Of a stretch of DNA of 64,000 bases, positions 63,501 to 64,000 are shown one piece after another. The notes beneath the pieces are model-generated. The model was not told the origin of the DNA and searched no databases. It saw only the letters and a list, made by a program, of their open reading frames with translations. Origin of the DNA: Symbiodinium kawagutii (Eukaryota; Sar; Dinophyceae; Suessiales; Symbiodiniaceae); the NCBI GenBank assembly GCA_009767595.1, contig VSDK01018274.1:139297-203296 (forward strand), read 5' to 3'. The position numbers and the translations under genes were made by a program. The first letter of the stretch is position 1. The number at the start of each line of letters is the position of its first letter.

Positions 63501-64000
63501 GAGCGGCGATGAAGCAGATGAGCCTGACGAAGAGGGAGAGCCCGAGGAAGAAGAGGAAGAGCCTCCGGAGGAGGAGGAACCTCCGAAGAAGAAGAAGAAG
63601 AAGAAAAGGAATTTGAATTCCTTTTGTGCTCTCCAGTCTTTCTGCGCTCCTCTGGGCGGTTCGCCTGGAGAGCGCCATGTGCTGGAAGAGAAGGATGGAT
63701 GGCGACGCATTGAGGTCAACTTGGATACAGGTGCTGCAGCGACAGCCATCCCGGCTGACCTCGACCTGAAGGGTTATCATGTGTCGCCACCGCATGATGT
63801 CAGCTACGAGACGGCTTCAGCGGAAAGCCTTGCTGACGAAGGAGGTGTTGTGCTTAAGGGCACGGATGCGATGGGCATGGCGAAAGTGCTGGAAGGAAGG
63901 GTGACTGGAGTGCATCGCACTTTGGCGTCAGGTGCCAGGGTTGCACGTCACCACTATCTAGCACTTGGTGCCAAAGGTGGACAGTTGATCCCAAAGAACT
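60559..64000 (+). CDS. copia-like retrotransposon gag-pol polyprotein (5' part, runs off the window)
   Basis: Uninterrupted for 1147 codons to the right edge. ATG at 60559, 24 bases after an in-frame TGA (60535). Residues 1-60 form a coiled coil. 75-300 are gag-like, with F-x-x-W-K. 306-312 are PMDIGAL, and a C-x2-C-x4-H-x4-C zinc knuckle follows at 314-327 (CHNCGKLGHFKADC). 330-400 are Gly/Lys-rich. About 440-760 are Arg/Ser-rich. 760-1000 are charged coil and an acidic tract, then poly-Lys at about 1013-1019. The aspartic protease motif NLDTGAAATAIP has its catalytic Asp at 1056. Integrase and reverse transcriptase would follow outside. GC-rich relative to the other 60 kb. No frameshift or stop, so a young or selected copy. 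The roughly 730 residues between knuckle and protease are unusually long for copia. Confidence 0.92.
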   Translation, partial: MATLEEVVQQVQNLQAQLQESRRREDDLNARVQVLQGQGAMQATLEEMVNTQRAILDATRKPEKKLTLVDNRGLAKPSNYDGTADFLQWKIRLEAFVSSVHADFEKAMQWGEDEADPISEASMTAEFGATNPAQEEIPDLAAKDAQLYAVLQTLCEKEAFTLVRSAGKGHGLEAWRRLCKRYDPSTGGRRRALLKSVLSPNKVGKVEELSAAVENWEGQVRQYENRRKADGTRPTLDEDIKISILESICPVEVERHLQLNQARFADYQEVRKELSTYLETRIGLRLKAGAPYNPDPNGPGPMDIGALDKKEKKCHNCGKLGHFKADCWAPGGGKASASSSRPKGGKSGKGAPKGANSQASPGGKKGNTKGNKGGKGSGKPSKGGGKGKNKGNKGKGKAMGNVEGGKEEEGEDQAGNWEAGGWEDGDSGWNDWNEGGLGSSFEGNSLSLGALHRDRSRRGGSRDRMGPTRRSRDDSDGDENEGRPARTDRSGRSDDRLDNRLVEALRNLPVGGAHGLHDSGSGSAGDGAVDVLMRLIEENYRLRDELRTQQRMPVRVPSKSPPPAPSRRKKEDEKWKKGKMGGDEDERPPRPSRRERSRSREEPRGRPQERRHWERFREPSERELVDRTAKSKASARAPSSDEGSARVPRGSVGELLSRRGSGGGRSSAESAGGDADEPRSKKKGFEENKKTDEDKKAAVKKKPRAPSAPIDTSTTRPAEPKHPPKARSSSPPRQMRGRGSTTTSSSLTTGAINALRSTLSNQLLLEADKEDDEEKKRELERQRKELNDRTPRTSVQITEDNMHDQSFHDSRYYSDIARGRPHHLAWKDEKNRRRAILERRKGVKDRARERLELDKEWHDKHYRANTGRKKEDVDALGAKIDTVLIDERRDRSKAIEKQKEAHPLSRASKADFLQFPQDEEEVLAKPSEKKKKGPRVRGKDYYARKNAARRSRKKAEKEKAAETVKDSDEEGEDYDEDEDARSGDEADEPDEEGEPEEEEEEPPEEEEPPKKKKKKKRNLNSFCALQSFCAPLGGSPGERHVLEEKDGWRRIEVNLDTGAAATAIPADLDLKGYHVSPPHDVSYETASAESLADEGGVVLKGTDAMGMAKVLEGRVTGVHRTLASGARVARHHYLALGAKGGQLIPKN

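Noticed and set aside
61500..63795. Long minus-strand ORFs (61751-62752, 62379-62963, 63271-63795)
   Set aside because: They are shadows of the GC-rich gag-pol frame on the opposite strand.
1..64000. rRNA, tRNA, bacterial promoters or ribosome-binding sites
   Set aside because: None recognised. Shine-Dalgarno logic does not apply to a eukaryotic nuclear sequence.

Overview
The window looks like nuclear DNA of a dinoflagellate, probably from the Symbiodinium/Polarella group (the group is inference). Direct support: a 16-base exact match to the 3' end of the dinoflagellate spliced leader (60275-60290); exon-sized coding islands with AG|G acceptors and non-canonical GA or GC donors; a split C-x8-C-x5-C-x3-H zinc finger of a kind frequent in these algae; and a copia-type gag-pol polyprotein like those abundant in dinoflagellate genomes. 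No bacterial-style operons, rRNA, tRNA or CRISPR were seen.

Layout. 0.4-6.2 kb: the C-terminal half of an aldo-keto reductase (AKR) gene, cut into very short exons on the + strand. 6.6-60 kb: dozens of unique, exon-sized islands, mostly readable on +, embedded in low-complexity DNA. The filler is degenerate GGTTGAT/ATCAACC-like sequence, microsatellites (TAC, ATC, GTC, CAA, AT, CA), minisatellites and small inverted-repeat (MITE-like) elements. A second recognisable gene is the zinc-finger gene at 41.28-43.41 kb, whose 2-kb intron carries two tandem arrays. 60.27-64 kb: a spliced-leader relic, a primer-binding-like site and an uninterrupted gag-protease ORF of at least 1147 codons that runs off the right edge. 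This is the best-supported gene in the window.

Limits. Most islands were not matched to any family. Several read well in more than one frame or on both strands, so a plausible-looking translation is weak evidence, and those entries carry low confidence. Exon edges are judged by eye. Two assembly gaps (5939-5960 and 29554-29563) interrupt the sequence. The genes do not form an evident pathway; the + strand predominance fits the one-directional gene arrays known from dinoflagellates.
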